Assembly: GCF_004342985.1 (NCBI RefSeq)
Contig: NZ_SMBO01000012.1
Coordinates: forward strand, 1 to 64,000
Length of the DNA: 64,000 nucleotides
Direction: 5' to 3'
Source of the DNA: Novosphingobium sp. PhB57
Lineage (GTDB): Bacteria; Pseudomonadota; Alphaproteobacteria; Sphingomonadales; Sphingomonadaceae
The notes beneath the pieces were generated by a model that saw only the letters and a program-made list of their open reading frames with translations, ran no database searches and was not told the DNA's origin. The position numbers and the translations under genes were made by a program. Of the stretch, positions 17,674 to 27,657 are shown piece by piece (the stretch's first letter is position 1; every line of letters begins with the position of its first letter).

Positions 17674-18900
17674 ATGAGCAAGGCAGACGTCGTTATCGTG
17701 GGAGCCGGGCACGGCGGTGCGCAATGCGCGATCGCCCTTCGCCAGAACGGTTTCGAGGGGACCATCACCGTCATCGGCCGCGAGCCGGAGCATCCTTACG
17801 AGCGGCCACCGCTCTCCAAGGAATACTTCGCGCGCGAGAAGACCTTCGACCGTCTCTACATCCGCCCGCCGACGTTCTGGGCCGAGAAGGAGATCACCTT
17901 CAAGCTCGGCACCGAAGTGACCAAAGTCGATCCGGCGGCGCAGGAACTCGCGCTCTCGGACGGTGAGACTTACGGCTACGGCAAGCTGGTCTGGGCGACG
18001 GGCGGCGATCCGCGCCGGCTGTCGTGCTCGGGCGCGGATCTGGCCGGGGTCCATGCCGTGCGCACCCGCGAGGATTGCGACACGCTGATGGCCGAAATCG
18101 ATGCGGGCACGAAGAACGTGGTCGTGATCGGCGGCGGCTACATCGGCCTCGAAGCGGCGGCGGTGCTCTCGAAGATGGGCCTCAAGGTCACGCTGCTGGA
18201 AGCACTGCCGCGCGTGCTGGCGCGCGTGGCCGGGGAGCCGCTCTCGGAATTCTACCAAGGCGAGCACCGGACGCACGGCGTCGATCTGCGCACGGGCGTC
18301 GCGGTCGATTGCCTGGTGGGCGATGGCCACAAGGTCACCGGCGTGCAGCTTGCCGGCGGCGAGGTCCTGGGCGCCGAGGCGGTGATCGTGGGCATCGGCA
18401 TCGTCCCGGCGGTCGGGCCGCTGATCCTGGCCGGCGCGGCCGGAGCCAACGGCGTGGACGTGGACGAATATTGCCGCACTTCGCTGCCGGACATCTATGC
18501 CATCGGCGACTGCGCGGCTTTCGCCTGCGACTTTGCAGGCGGCACGGTGATGCGCGTGGAATCGGTGCAGAACGCCAACGACATGGCGACTTGCGTGGCC
18601 AAGGCGATCTGCGGCGATGCCAAGCCCTACAAGGCGTTCCCGTGGTTCTGGTCCAACCAGTACGACCTGCGGCTGCAGACGGCGGGCATCAACCTGGGCT
18701 TCGACCAGACCGTGATCCGCGGCAATCCCGAGGACCGCAGCTTCTCGGTGATCTACCTCAAGGAAGGCAAAGTCCTGGCGCTCGACTGCGTGAACGCGGT
18801 GAAGGACTACGTGCAGGGCCGCAAGCTGGTGGAAGCGGGCGCCAAACCCGATCTCGCGGCGCTGGCCGACAAGGAAAAGCCGCTCAAGGAACTGCTGTAA
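17674..18900 (+). CDS. NAD(P)H-dependent ferredoxin/rubredoxin reductase-type FAD protein
   Basis: 408 residues, FAD/NAD(P)-binding oxidoreductase of the type that feeds electrons to ferredoxins for P450s and oxygenases (similar in style to ArR of Novosphingobium). FAD motif [16 protein letters not shown] at residue 6, NAD motif [16 protein letters not shown] near 150, and the second FAD contact [11 protein letters not shown] near 272. RPPLSKEYF is also typical. No ferredoxin or P450 gene is adjacent, so the partner is elsewhere. The 3' end overlaps queG on the other strand by 17 bases. Confidence 0.9.
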   Translation: MSKADVVIVGAGHGGAQCAIALRQNGFEGTITVIGREPEHPYERPPLSKEYFAREKTFDRLYIRPPTFWAEKEITFKLGTEVTKVDPAAQELALSDGETYGYGKLVWATGGDPRRLSCSGADLAGVHAVRTREDCDTLMAEIDAGTKNVVVIGGGYIGLEAAAVLSKMGLKVTLLEALPRVLARVAGEPLSEFYQGEHRTHGVDLRTGVAVDCLVGDGHKVTGVQLAGGEVLGAEAVIVGIGIVPAVGPLILAGAAGANGVDVDEYCRTSLPDIYAIGDCAAFACDFAGGTVMRVESVQNANDMATCVAKAICGDAKPYKAFPWFWSNQYDLRLQTAGINLGFDQTVIRGNPEDRSFSVIYLKEGKVLALDCVNAVKDYVQGRKLVEAGAKPDLAALADKEKPLKELL

Positions 18901-19999
18901 CCGCCGGACCATCCTCCTCGCCGGGCGGCGGGGAGGTGCCGAGGCGCACGGCGGCCCATTGCGCGGCTTCGGCGATGGCGGGGTCCGGGTCGTCCAGCAA
19001 GGGGCGCACTTGCGCCATCAGCGCGGCGCTCCCGCTGTTTCCGGCCGCATAGAGACAATTGCGCACGAAGCGGTCGCGGCCGATGCGCTTGATCGGGGAG
19101 CCGGAGAACAGCTGGCGGAACCCTGCATCGTCCAGCGTCAGCAGGTCGGCCAGCTCGGGCGCGGTCAGTTCCGCGCGCGGCAGGAAGGCTTTCAGGCGGC
19201 TGGCGGTCTCTGCGAACTTGTTCCACGGGCAGACCGCCAGGCAATCGTCGCAGCCATAGATGCGATTGCCCAGCCCCACACGGAATTCTTCCGGTATCGG
19301 GCCTTTGTGCTCGATGGTGAGGTAGCTGACGCAGCGCCGGGCATCGAGGCGGTAGGGCGCCGGAAAGGCCTGGGTCGGGCAGACGTCCTGGCAAGCCCGG
19401 CACGAACCGCAGCGATCGCGACCCTCGGCGGACAGCGGCAGGTCCAGCGTGGTGTAGATCTCGCCCAGGAAGAGCCAGGATCCATGCTCGCGGCTGACGA
19501 GATTGGTGTGCTTGCCCTGCCAGCCCAGCCCGGCGGCGGCGGCCAGCGGCTTTTCCATGACCGGCGCGGTATCGGTGAAGACTTTCACGCCCGCCGGACC
19601 CAGCCCGCGCCGGTCGGCTTCCGAAACCAGCCAGCGCGCCAGGTTCTTGAGCGCCTTCTTGACCCAGTCGTGATAGTCCGCGCCTTGCGCATAGACCGAG
19701 ATGCGGCCGATTTCCGGCACTTCGGCCAGCTGCAGAGGATCGCTTGCGGGGGCGTAGCTCATGCCCAGCGCGATCACCCGCCGCGCCTCGGGCCAGAGCC
19801 CTTGCGGCGAGCGGCGGTGATGGGCGCGCTCCGCCATCCATCCCATCGAACCTTCCATGCCCTCCGCCAGCCAGGACTCCAGCCGCGCCGCCCGGTCCGC
19901 ATCCTCTTCGGCCGAGGCTATGCCGAAGGCGCAGAATCCCAGCTCGCGGGCTTGCGCCTCGAGATCGCGGGTCAGGACATTCAGCGCATCGTTAACCAA
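18884..19999 (-). CDS. queG: epoxyqueuosine reductase
   Basis: Last step of queuosine synthesis: reduces epoxyqueuosine in tRNA to queuosine with cobalamin and two 4Fe-4S clusters. 371 residues. Cluster ligands [12 protein letters not shown] (Cys197, 200, 203, 207) and CDDCLAVCP (Cys250, 253, 257), with the extra Cys223 of [13 protein letters not shown]. The N-terminal cobalamin-binding domain includes [12 protein letters not shown] and the C-terminus has HEAT-like helices ([20 protein letters not shown]). Convergent with the reductase gene. Confidence 0.95.
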   Translation of the reverse strand: MVNDALNVLTRDLEAQARELGFCAFGIASAEEDADRAARLESWLAEGMEGSMGWMAERAHHRRSPQGLWPEARRVIALGMSYAPASDPLQLAEVPEIGRISVYAQGADYHDWVKKALKNLARWLVSEADRRGLGPAGVKVFTDTAPVMEKPLAAAAGLGWQGKHTNLVSREHGSWLFLGEIYTTLDLPLSAEGRDRCGSCRACQDVCPTQAFPAPYRLDARRCVSYLTIEHKGPIPEEFRVGLGNRIYGCDDCLAVCPWNKFAETASRLKAFLPRAELTAPELADLLTLDDAGFRQLFSGSPIKRIGRDRFVRNCLYAAGNSGSAALMAQVRPLLDDPDPAIAEAAQWAAVRLGTSPPPGEEDGPAVTAVP

Positions 20000-20056
20000 G
20001 CTTGCGGACTCTTCGGTTCATAGGCAGGCCTTGGAAACGGCCAGCGGGTGCCTTGA

Positions 20057-21067
20057 ATGAACGTCGCAGTAGGAGATTGGTCCTTGGCCAGCAACTCGGA
20101 AGCACTTTCCCCGGCGTCTTCCCCCATGCCCTCCCTCGCCATCGAGGCACGGGGGCTGGTGAAGCGTTTCGATGGGTTCGCTGCCGTCGACGGTGTCGAT
20201 CTCCGGGTGCCGATGGGGGCCGTCTACGGCATTCTGGGGCCCAATGGCGCCGGCAAGACCACGACCCTGCGCATGCTGCTGGGCATCATCGATCCCGATG
20301 CCGGCATCCGCAGGATTCTGGGCTCCGAGCGCCCGCACGACGTTGCCCACGCCATTGGCTACCTGCCCGAGGAACGCGGCCTCTATCCCGCGATGAAAGC
20401 CACCGAGGCCATCGCTTTCCTTGGCGCCTTGCGCGGGCTGCCGCTGCGGGAAGGGCGGCGGCGCGCGCACGAGCTGCTCGAACGCCACGGCCTCGGCCAT
20501 GCCGCGGACCGGCAGATTCGGCAGCTCTCCAAGGGCATGGCGCAGCAAGTGCAGATCCTGGGCACGCTGGTTCACCAGCCGCGCCTGGTGATTCTGGACG
20601 AGCCGTTTTCGGGTCTCGACGCGCTGAACCAGGGCAAGCTGGAGCGCATGATCCGCCAGCTGGCCGAAGGCGGGACGACGGTGATCTTCTCCACCCACGT
20701 CATCGCCCATGCCGAGCGGCTCTGCGACGACGTGGCGATCATCGCCGGCGGCAAGGTGCCCTTTGCCGGCCCGGTGGACGTGGCCCGCGATCGCATCCCC
20801 CAGCAGGTCCGCCTCGAAACGCGCGCGCAGGACGGCTTGTGGAGAGCGGCCCTGCCGGCCGATGCCCGGCGCGAGGGGGCGGTGTGGCACTTCTCGCTGC
20901 CGGACGGCGGTGTGGAGCCCTTGCTGCGCGCCCTGATCGAAGGCGATGCTGGCATTCTCTCGCTGTCGATCGAGCGGGCGGGTCTGCACGATGCTTTCGT
21001 CGCCATTGCCGGAGAGGCCGCCGCGCGCGACCTTGCGGCCAGCCCCGGACTGGAGGACGGGCGATGA
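20057..21067 (+). CDS. ABC transporter ATP-binding protein, NatA type
   Basis: 336-residue ATPase of the NatA/CcmA exporter group. Walker A GPNGAGKTTTL, signature LSKGMAQQVQ in place of LSGGQ, Walker B LVILDEPFSGLD, and switch histidine in FSTHV. The C-terminal extension of about 100 residues is typical of this group. The ATG at 20057 has no ribosome binding site, while an in-frame TTG at 20084 has AGGAG 8 bases upstream and may be the true start. Overlaps the permease gene by ATGA. Confidence 0.92.
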   Translation: MNVAVGDWSLASNSEALSPASSPMPSLAIEARGLVKRFDGFAAVDGVDLRVPMGAVYGILGPNGAGKTTTLRMLLGIIDPDAGIRRILGSERPHDVAHAIGYLPEERGLYPAMKATEAIAFLGALRGLPLREGRRRAHELLERHGLGHAADRQIRQLSKGMAQQVQILGTLVHQPRLVILDEPFSGLDALNQGKLERMIRQLAEGGTTVIFSTHVIAHAERLCDDVAIIAGGKVPFAGPVDVARDRIPQQVRLETRAQDGLWRAALPADARREGAVWHFSLPDGGVEPLLRALIEGDAGILSLSIERAGLHDAFVAIAGEAAARDLAASPGLEDGR

Positions 21068-22296
21068 GGCAGGGTTCCGGCCGTCTTTCCGTTCTCGCTG
21101 CCGCCTGGGTCGTTGCCCGGCGCGACTTCACGGCGATCCTGTTCAGCCGCAGCTTCTTCTTCTTCCTGTTGGGGCCGCTGTTCCCCGCCATCATCGCAGT
21201 GCTGGCGGGCAGCCTTGGATCGCGCGTGGATGCCAGCCAGGAACGCCCGGTGCTGGGCGTGGTCATGCAGGCGGCGGACGCAGCGGCGCTCGAACGCGCC
21301 CGCGCCCAGCTTGCGCCCGCGCTTGGTGAAGACCTGCCCAGGCTGGTGGTGCTCCGCAGGCTGGCCCCAGGCGAACGCTACGACGCCCGCCAGGCATTGT
21401 CCTCGCACAAGGCCAGCGCTGCCGCGATTCTGACGGGGACGCCGGCCGCGCCGGTCCTGACCGGTCCGGAGGGCCTGATCCAGGCCTGGGGCGGGCCGGT
21501 GGCGATGCTCTCCGCCCAGGTTCATTCGGGAGCGGCGCTGAGCTATCCGGCCGTGGCGCTGCAGCCGGTCGTGCGCAGCAGTGCGGCCGAACGCAAGGGG
21601 CGCTTCGCCACGGCGCAAGGGGCGCAGACCCTGCTGTTCCTGTTGACGATGATGCTGGCAGGCATGGTCCTGTCCAACCTCGTGGAGGAAAAGGGCAACA
21701 AGATCATAGAAGTGCTGGCGGCCGCCGTGCCGATGGACGCGGTGTTCCTGGGCAAGCTCTTTGCCATGCTCGGCGTCTCGCTGGTAGGCATCGCAACCTG
21801 GGCGGCGGCGGGCGGCCTGCTCTGGCTCGGGGGAGGGATATCGCCGGAAAGACTGCCCGATCCGGCCGTCGGCTGGCCGCTGCTGATCGGCCTGGGCGTG
21901 ATCTACTTCGCTATGGCCTATCTGCTGCTCGGCTCGGTCTTCCTGGCTATCGGCTCCATGGCGACGACCGTGCGTGAAGTGCAGACCCTGTCCATGCCGG
22001 TGACCATGGCGCAGCTCATGGTATTCTTCTTCGCCAGTTTCGCGATGACCCAGCCGGGCAGCGCGGTGGAGATCGCCGCGGTGCTCGTGCCCTTCAGCTC
22101 GCCTTTCGCGATGCTCGCGCGCGCGGCGCGGGATCCCGCGCTGCTGCCGCATATCATGGCCATCGGCTGGCAGGTGCTCTGGGTGGCACTGCTGGTGCGC
22201 GGCGGCGCGCGGCTGTTCCGGTCGCGGGTGATGAAGTCCGGGCCGGGCGGCCGGGCGAAGCCTCGCCGGATCCGGCTGCGCGGCTTCGGCCGCTGA
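21064..22296 (+). CDS. ABC-2 type permease, NatB type
   Basis: 410-residue permease partner of the preceding ATPase. A first membrane helix (FFFFLLGPLFPAIIAVLAGSL), a large extracytoplasmic domain (about 50-195), then five helices; the motif LSNLVEEKGNKIIEVLAAAVP, seen in NatB-type Na+/drug exporters, links them. Exported substrate unknown; NatAB of Bacillus is a sodium exporter. Arg-rich C-terminal tail. Start ATG overlaps the ATPase stop. Confidence 0.9.
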   Translation: MRQGSGRLSVLAAAWVVARRDFTAILFSRSFFFFLLGPLFPAIIAVLAGSLGSRVDASQERPVLGVVMQAADAAALERARAQLAPALGEDLPRLVVLRRLAPGERYDARQALSSHKASAAAILTGTPAAPVLTGPEGLIQAWGGPVAMLSAQVHSGAALSYPAVALQPVVRSSAAERKGRFATAQGAQTLLFLLTMMLAGMVLSNLVEEKGNKIIEVLAAAVPMDAVFLGKLFAMLGVSLVGIATWAAAGGLLWLGGGISPERLPDPAVGWPLLIGLGVIYFAMAYLLLGSVFLAIGSMATTVREVQTLSMPVTMAQLMVFFFASFAMTQPGSAVEIAAVLVPFSSPFAMLARAARDPALLPHIMAIGWQVLWVALLVRGGARLFRSRVMKSGPGGRAKPRRIRLRGFGR

Positions 22297-22318
22297 CGGC
22301 CGGTTTCGAAAGCAATTC

Positions 22319-22403
22319 TGGTACGGACGGCGGGACTCGAACCCGCACGATCAAGGATCAAGGGATTTTAAGTCCCCTGCGTCTACCATTCCGCCACGTC
22401 CGC
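22319..22403 (-). tRNA. tRNA-Leu (TAA anticodon), CCA encoded
   Basis: Read on the minus strand: acceptor GCGGACG with CGTCCGT, anticodon stem GGGGA/TCCCT with loop CTTAAAA, a long variable arm (TGATCCTTGATCG) typical of class II leucine tRNA, T stem GCGGG/CCCGC and encoded CCA. The first acceptor pair is G-T. Confidence 0.95.
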
Positions 22404-22486
22404 ACGATGATCGGTGCGCGCGATCTGGCAGATCGCGCGCGGCGGGGCAACCGCGATGAACGCGTTATGCCGTCCGGTTCACCACT

Positions 22487-22768
22487 TTACTCGACGTTGA
22501 GACGGGCCCGCATTTCCTTGCCGGGCTTGAAATAGGGCACGCGCTTTTCCGGCACGTCCACGCTTTCGCCGGTGCGCGGGTTGCGGCCGGTGCGGCCTTC
22601 GCGGTGGCGGGTGGAGAAAGCACCGAAACCGCGCAGTTCCACGCGGCCGCCGTCAGCCAGGCGCTGGGCGATCTCGTCGAAGAACGTGTCCACGGCGCGC
22701 TCGACATCCTCTGCGCGCAGCTCGGGGTTCTCCTTGGCCATAGCAAGCAGCAGTTCGGATCTGATCAT
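22487..22768 (-). CDS. ihfB: integration host factor subunit beta
   Basis: 93-residue DNA-bending protein of the HU/IHF family, partner of IhfA. Family signature [20 protein letters not shown] near residue 46, followed by [11 protein letters not shown]. Start ATG 22768 ([11 protein letters not shown]) is preceded by AAGGGAAG at a proper distance; the in-frame ATG at 22825 adds 19 residues not found in the family. Confidence 0.95.
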   Translation of the reverse strand: MIRSELLLAMAKENPELRAEDVERAVDTFFDEIAQRLADGGRVELRGFGAFSTRHREGRTGRNPRTGESVDVPEKRVPYFKPGKEMRARLNVE

Positions 22769-23045
22769 CGCGTGCTTCCCTTTCAAAATGCCCTTCGGAA
22801 AATTCCCGAGGTCACTGCGAATCATAATATTTCGCGTGACTTGGTTCCGTCATCTCAAGAAAATGCCATTCCGGTGGTTTTCGCGCAATGGCTCACCGGA
22901 GGTAGGGAAAACCCGTCGGTTCCCGCCTGCCAGGCCGCCCTTTTGCGTGTCCTCACCCCATTTACATGCCCGATTTGGCCGCTAACGTTCCCGCTTTCAA
23001 GCTTGCGAGACAAGCTTTTCGGGCGACAGGACAAAAGAAGGGCGC

Positions 23046-24701
23046 ATGAAAGAAATAGCAACCTGGAACGAGGGAGACTGGATTGCCGCGATCGGCGCCA
23101 TTCTCCTGTTTGCCGTGCTGGCCATCGGCGGCGTCATCGCCACGCGCAAGAGCGACGAATTCGTCGGCCATCCCCGCGGTCTGTTCGTGCTGTTCTATGC
23201 CGAAATGTGGGAGCGTTTCTCCTACTACGGCATGCGCGCCCTGCTGATCCTGTACCTGACCAAGTTCTGGCTGTTCAATGACGGCAGTGCCAACCTGATC
23301 TACGGCGCCTATACCAGCCTGGTCTATATCACCCCGGTGCTCGGCGGCTATCTGGCGGACCGCTACCTCGGCCAGCGCAAGGCCGTGCTGTTCGGCGGCA
23401 TCGTCCTGGCCGTGGGTCACCTGTTCATGGCCTATGAGGGCATGCACGGCGTCGCCGATCCGGCGGTGAAGCAGGCGGACCCGGCCATCAACGTGTTCTG
23501 GCTGGCGCTGGCGCTGATCATCGTCGGCTCCGGCTTCCTCAAGGCGAACATCTCGGTGATCGTCGGCCAGCTTTACAAGATGACCGATTCCCGCCGCGAT
23601 TCGGCCTATACGATCTTCTACATGGGCGTGAACACGGGCGCCGCGCTGGGTACGATCCTGGTCGGCTACCTGGGCGAGACGATCGGCTGGTCCTGGGGCT
23701 TCGGCCTCGCCGGCATCGGCATGCTGCTCGGCCTGCTGATCTTCGTGGCCGGTCGTCCTGCCTTGAAGGGCCGGGGCGAGCCGCCCAGGCCGCTGGCGAA
23801 GAAGGGCGAACTGACGCTTTACGCCATCGGCCTCGGTTCGGTCGCGGTGATCTGGACCCTGATCCAATACGTCAGCGTGATCCAGTCGCTGCTGGTGGTC
23901 TCCGGCATCGCCATGCTGGGCTACACCCTGTACGAGGCGTTCAAGCTGCCCAAGGAACCGCGCGAGCGCATCTTCGCGATCCTGTTCCTGATCGCGCTCA
24001 ACCCGATCTTCTGGGGCCTGTTCGAGCAGGCCGGCGGTTCGCTGAGCCTCTATACCGACAAGTTCGTGGACCGCGGCGGCGTGCCGACCAGCCTGTTCCA
24101 GTCGATCAACCCGATCTACATCGTGCTGTTCGGCCCGATCTTCGCGGCGCTCTGGCAGTTTCTCGGCCGTAAGGGCTTGGAGCCTTCGGCTCCGGCCAAG
24201 TTCGGCCTGGCGCTGATCCAGGTCGGCCTCGGCTTCCTGGTCTTCGTCTGGGGCGCGAACAGCGGCGATCCGGCGGCAATGACCTCGGTGCTCTTCGTGT
24301 TCCTGATCTATGCGCTGCACACCACCGGCGAGCTGTGCCTTTCGCCCGTGGGCCTGTCCGCGATGACCCGCCTCTCGCCGCTGCACCTCGGCAGCTTCAT
24401 CATGGGCGCGTGGTTCTACATGACCGCCGTGGGCAACTTCGTGGCCGGCAAGATCGGCGAGGCCACCGGCGGCGAAAGCGGCGTGATGAACAAGGAAGTC
24501 ACGCTGGGGATCTATTCCACGATCGGCTGGACCACGATCGGCGTTGCCGTGGTGGTCCTGGCGCTCTCGCCGCTGGTGCGGCGCTGGATGCACATCGACA
24601 CGCTGGAGGATCGCGCGATCGACCGCGATCTCGCGGGCCAGAGCGAAATGGGGCTGGAGGCTCAGGAAGCCGGGTTTCACCCGGTAACCAAGCCGCACTG
24701 A
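23046..24701 (+). CDS. POT-family proton-dependent oligopeptide transporter
   Basis: 551 residues, about 12-14 transmembrane helices, of the PTR2/POT group that imports di- and tripeptides with protons. Markers: EMWERFSYYGMRALLILYL near residue 58 (the ExxERFxYYG motif binding protons), and FYMGVNTGAALG in helix 5. Followed by a hairpin and then two secreted amidohydrolases, which suggests a peptide or amino-acid derivative uptake and breakdown unit. AGAAGGGCGC precedes the ATG. Confidence 0.93.
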   Translation: MKEIATWNEGDWIAAIGAILLFAVLAIGGVIATRKSDEFVGHPRGLFVLFYAEMWERFSYYGMRALLILYLTKFWLFNDGSANLIYGAYTSLVYITPVLGGYLADRYLGQRKAVLFGGIVLAVGHLFMAYEGMHGVADPAVKQADPAINVFWLALALIIVGSGFLKANISVIVGQLYKMTDSRRDSAYTIFYMGVNTGAALGTILVGYLGETIGWSWGFGLAGIGMLLGLLIFVAGRPALKGRGEPPRPLAKKGELTLYAIGLGSVAVIWTLIQYVSVIQSLLVVSGIAMLGYTLYEAFKLPKEPRERIFAILFLIALNPIFWGLFEQAGGSLSLYTDKFVDRGGVPTSLFQSINPIYIVLFGPIFAALWQFLGRKGLEPSAPAKFGLALIQVGLGFLVFVWGANSGDPAAMTSVLFVFLIYALHTTGELCLSPVGLSAMTRLSPLHLGSFIMGAWFYMTAVGNFVAGKIGEATGGESGVMNKEVTLGIYSTIGWTTIGVAVVVLALSPLVRRWMHIDTLEDRAIDRDLAGQSEMGLEAQEAGFHPVTKPH

Positions 24702-24708
24702 CCATCGA

Positions 24709-24741
24709 CCGGCCCGGGAAACCCAGCGTTTCCCGGGCCGG
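24709..24741 (+). terminator. strong hairpin between peptide transporter and amidohydrolase
   Basis: CCGGCCCGGGAAA and TTTCCCGGGCCGG form a perfect 13-bp stem with a 7-base loop, followed by ATCTTATTT. It may terminate transcription or protect the 3' end of the transporter mRNA, uncoupling it from the downstream genes. Confidence 0.7.
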
Positions 24742-24767
24742 ATCTTATTTGAACAGGGGAAATCGAC

Positions 24768-26153
24768 ATGAGGGTATCGCCGGCATTGCGGCGCTGGTCG
24801 TCCACGCTCGTTCTGGGCGCGGCACTGGCGCTGGGCGCTACGGGCGCCGATGCGAAGAAGCAGGACAAGAAGGCGGCGCCGATCGTCGCCGATCCTTATC
24901 CCTCCACCTACAAGTCCTATCCGGGCACGCCCACCGCGCTGGTGGGCGCCACTGTCTATGACGGGCGCGGCGGCCGGATCGACAACGGCATCGTGCTGTT
25001 CAGGGACGGGAAGCTCCAGGCCGTCGGCGGGGCCGACATGCCGATCCCGGAAGGCTATGCCCGCATCGACGGTACCGGCAAGTTCGTGACTCCCGGCGTG
25101 ATCGACATCCACTCGCACCTCGGCGTCTATCCTTCGCCCGGCGTCGAAGCGCTGGCGGACGGGAACGAGATGACCAGCCCCACCACGCCCGATGTCTGGG
25201 CCGAGCACTCGGTCTGGCCGCAGGATCCCGGCTTCACCCGCGCGCTTGCCAATGGGGGCGTCACCAGCCTTCAGATCCTGCCCGGTTCGGGCAACCTGAT
25301 CGGCGGCCGCGCGGTGACGCTGAAGAACGTGCCCAGCATCACCGTGCAGGGCATGAAGTTCCCCGGCGCGCCCTATTCGCTGAAGATGGCCTGCGGTGAG
25401 AATCCCAAGCGCGTCTATGGCGAGAAGGGCCAGAAGCCCTCGACCCGGATGGGCAACTTCTCTGTCGACCGCCAGGCCTGGATCGACGCGCGCCAGTACA
25501 TGGACGGCGACCATTCCGAACGCGACCTTGGCAACGACACGCTGGAAGGCGTGCTCAAGGGCGAGATCCTGGTCCAGAACCACTGCTACCGCGCGGACGG
25601 GATGGCGCAGGTGATCGATATGTCCAAGGAGATGGGCTACAAGGTCACCGCCTTCCACCACGCGGTGGAAGCCTACAAGATCGCCGATCTCCTGCGGGAG
25701 AACGACATCTGCGTGGCCGTCTGGGCCGACTGGTACGGCTTCAAGATGGAAGCCTACGACGGCATTCCCGAAAACGCCGCGCTGCTCGCCAATGCGGGGA
25801 CCTGCGTGGTGATCCACTCGGACGACGAGAACGGCATCCAGCGCCTCAACCAGGAAGCCGCCAAGGCCCAGGCCGACGGCCGCCGCATCGGCATCGACAT
25901 TCCCGATGCCAAGGTCATCGGCTGGTTCACTTACAATGCCGCCAAGACCATGGGCATCGGCGAGAGGACCGGCAGCCTGGAAGCGGGCAAGATGGCCGAC
26001 GTGGTGCTGTGGAACGGCAATCCGCTCTCGGTCTATTCGCGGCCCGAGAAAGTGTGGATCGACGGCGCCCTGATGTTCGACGCCCTCGATGCCCGGCGGC
26101 GCCCGGTCAGCGATTTCGAACTGGGGCAGCCCGGCGAAGGAGACGTGAAATGA
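24768..26153 (+). CDS. secreted amidohydrolase
   Basis: 461 residues. Signal peptide up to about GATGADA (residue 27), then a metal-dependent hydrolase: PGVIDIHSHLGVYPSPG near residue 113 carries the HxH metal site, with later VTAFHHAVEA, and the typical C-terminal phrase GIGERTGSLEAGKMADVVLW. Members are often called imidazolonepropionase-like or secreted Xaa-Pro/prolidase-like amidohydrolases; substrate not known. ATGA overlap with the following gene. No ribosome binding site other than GGGGAAA upstream. Confidence 0.88.
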   Translation: MRVSPALRRWSSTLVLGAALALGATGADAKKQDKKAAPIVADPYPSTYKSYPGTPTALVGATVYDGRGGRIDNGIVLFRDGKLQAVGGADMPIPEGYARIDGTGKFVTPGVIDIHSHLGVYPSPGVEALADGNEMTSPTTPDVWAEHSVWPQDPGFTRALANGGVTSLQILPGSGNLIGGRAVTLKNVPSITVQGMKFPGAPYSLKMACGENPKRVYGEKGQKPSTRMGNFSVDRQAWIDARQYMDGDHSERDLGNDTLEGVLKGEILVQNHCYRADGMAQVIDMSKEMGYKVTAFHHAVEAYKIADLLRENDICVAVWADWYGFKMEAYDGIPENAALLANAGTCVVIHSDDENGIQRLNQEAAKAQADGRRIGIDIPDAKVIGWFTYNAAKTMGIGERTGSLEAGKMADVVLWNGNPLSVYSRPEKVWIDGALMFDALDARRRPVSDFELGQPGEGDVK

Positions 26154-27459
26154 GCCGCCGCGCCACCATTCTTGCTGCCCTGACGGCAGCCGCCCTTCCT
26201 GCCCTGCTTCCCGGCCTGGCCGCGGCGCAGGATTTCGCGATCACCAATGCCACCGTCGGCACGGGTGATGGCAGCGCCCCGATCGAGCAAGGCACCGTCG
26301 TCGTGCGGGCCGGCAAGGTCGTCGCCGCGGGCGCCGGCGTTGCCGTTCCCGCCGGGATGCAGAGCGTCGACGGTACCGGCAAGTGGGTGACGCCGGGCCT
26401 GTTCTCGGCCGTCACCGATCTTGGGCTCTGGGACGTGGAAGGCGTGCCCAACAGCAACGATACCGAGGCCGACAAGTCGCCCTTCAATGCCGCGCTCGAC
26501 GTGACCCCCGCGATCAATCCCGCCAGCGAGCACATCGCCGTGAGCCGCGAAGGCGGCGTCACCCGCGCCAGCGTCGCGCCGGTCAACGGCGATTCGATCT
26601 TCGCCGGGCAGGGGGCGCTGATCGATCTTCGCGCCGGCTCCGATGCGGTGAACCTGCCGCGCGCCTTCCAGTTCGTGCAATTGGGCGAGGCGGGGGCCAA
26701 GCTCGCCGGCGGCAGCCGCGTCGCGGCCCATGTCGCCCTGCGCAGCGCCTTGCGGGAGGCGCGCGAACTGGCGGCCGCACCCACGGCCGCGCGCAGCAGC
26801 GATGCCCTGCTGACCCGCGCGGATGCGGCGGCGCTGGCCCCGGTGATCGACGGCCGCCAACCGCTCTACGTCGGGGTCGAACGGGCCGCCGACATCCGCA
26901 GCGTGCTGCGCTCAAGAGCGAGTTTCCCAAGCTGAATCTCGTTCTGGTGGGGGCGACCGAAGGCTGGCTCGTGGCGAGCCAGATCGCGGCGGCCAAAGTG
27001 CCGGTGATCGCGATGCCGCTGCGGGACCTTCCCGCCAGCTTCGAAAGCCTTGCGGCGACCCAGTCGAACGTCGGGCGCATGAAGAAGGCCGGCGTCAAAG
27101 TCGGCATCGGCATGTTCGCGGGCAGCAACCAGCCCCGCTATGCGCCGCAGCAGGCCGGCAACCTCGTGGCCCTGAACAAGCTGCCGGGCGCGGCGGGACT
27201 GACATGGGGCGAGGCCCTGGCCGCGATCACTTCGGTTCCGGCCGAGATCAGCGGCATGGGCGGCAAGGAAGGCGTACTGGCGCCGGGCGCCGTGGGCGAC
27301 GTCGTGATCTGGGACGGCGATCCGCTCGAACTCTCCTCGGCCCCGGTCGAAGTCTATATCGACGGGATCAAGCAGCCGCTCGACAACCACCAGAGCCGCC
27401 TGAAGCAGCGCTACAAGAGCCTGGACCGGACTTATCTGCCCAAGGCTTACGACTGGTAA
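26150..27459 (+). pseudogene. second amidohydrolase, broken by a one-base frameshift
   Basis: The first frame (to 26935) gives a signal peptide ending LPGLAAAQ, then a divergent amidohydrolase N-terminal domain (VDGTGKWVTPGLFSAVTDLG), but it ends abruptly in junk (SVLRSRASFPS). The next frame carries on ALKSEFPKLNLVLVGATEG, then PVIAMPLRDLPASFE and GAVGDVVIWDGDPLE up to 27459. A single G missing in the run CTGCGCTC at 26905-26911 restores one protein of about 436 residues. Metal-ligand HxH is replaced by VTD, so even when whole it may have lacked activity. Either a pseudogene or a sequencing error. Confidence 0.85.
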
Positions 27460-27465
27460 GGAAAA

Positions 27466-27496
27466 CGAGGGCCTGGGGATGATCCCCGGGCCCTCG
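27466..27496 (-). terminator. Rho-independent terminator of dxs
   Basis: Minus-strand stem CGAGGGCC-C-GGGGA and TCCCC-A-GGCCCTCG with a short loop, followed by TTTTCC. It lies 160 bases after the dxs stop and also has A-rich DNA on the other side, so it may act for the plus-strand amidohydrolase transcript too. Confidence 0.75.
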
Positions 27497-27657
27497 AAAA
27501 TACCCGGAAGCAGGTGATGGCCCGAAGCGATCCAGAGGCGCGCAGGGCCGCCCGCGATGGCTTCACCCGGATTTCGCTAGCCCGTTGATGACGGAAAAGA
27601 GCGCGACGTCAGCAGGGACGTGCCCGGCACCCCAGGCACGCCTCGATCTTACGCGTT

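Noticed and set aside
20002-22296. 764-residue fusion of ATPase region and permease
   Set aside because: The first half is a shadow frame of the ATPase gene; the real permease starts at 21064 with an ATGA overlap.
22962-25817. 951-codon open frame antisense to the peptide transporter and amidohydrolase
   Set aside because: High GC leaves long antisense frames open; the protein is His/Arg/Gln/Ala-rich and without any domain, and the sense genes are clear.
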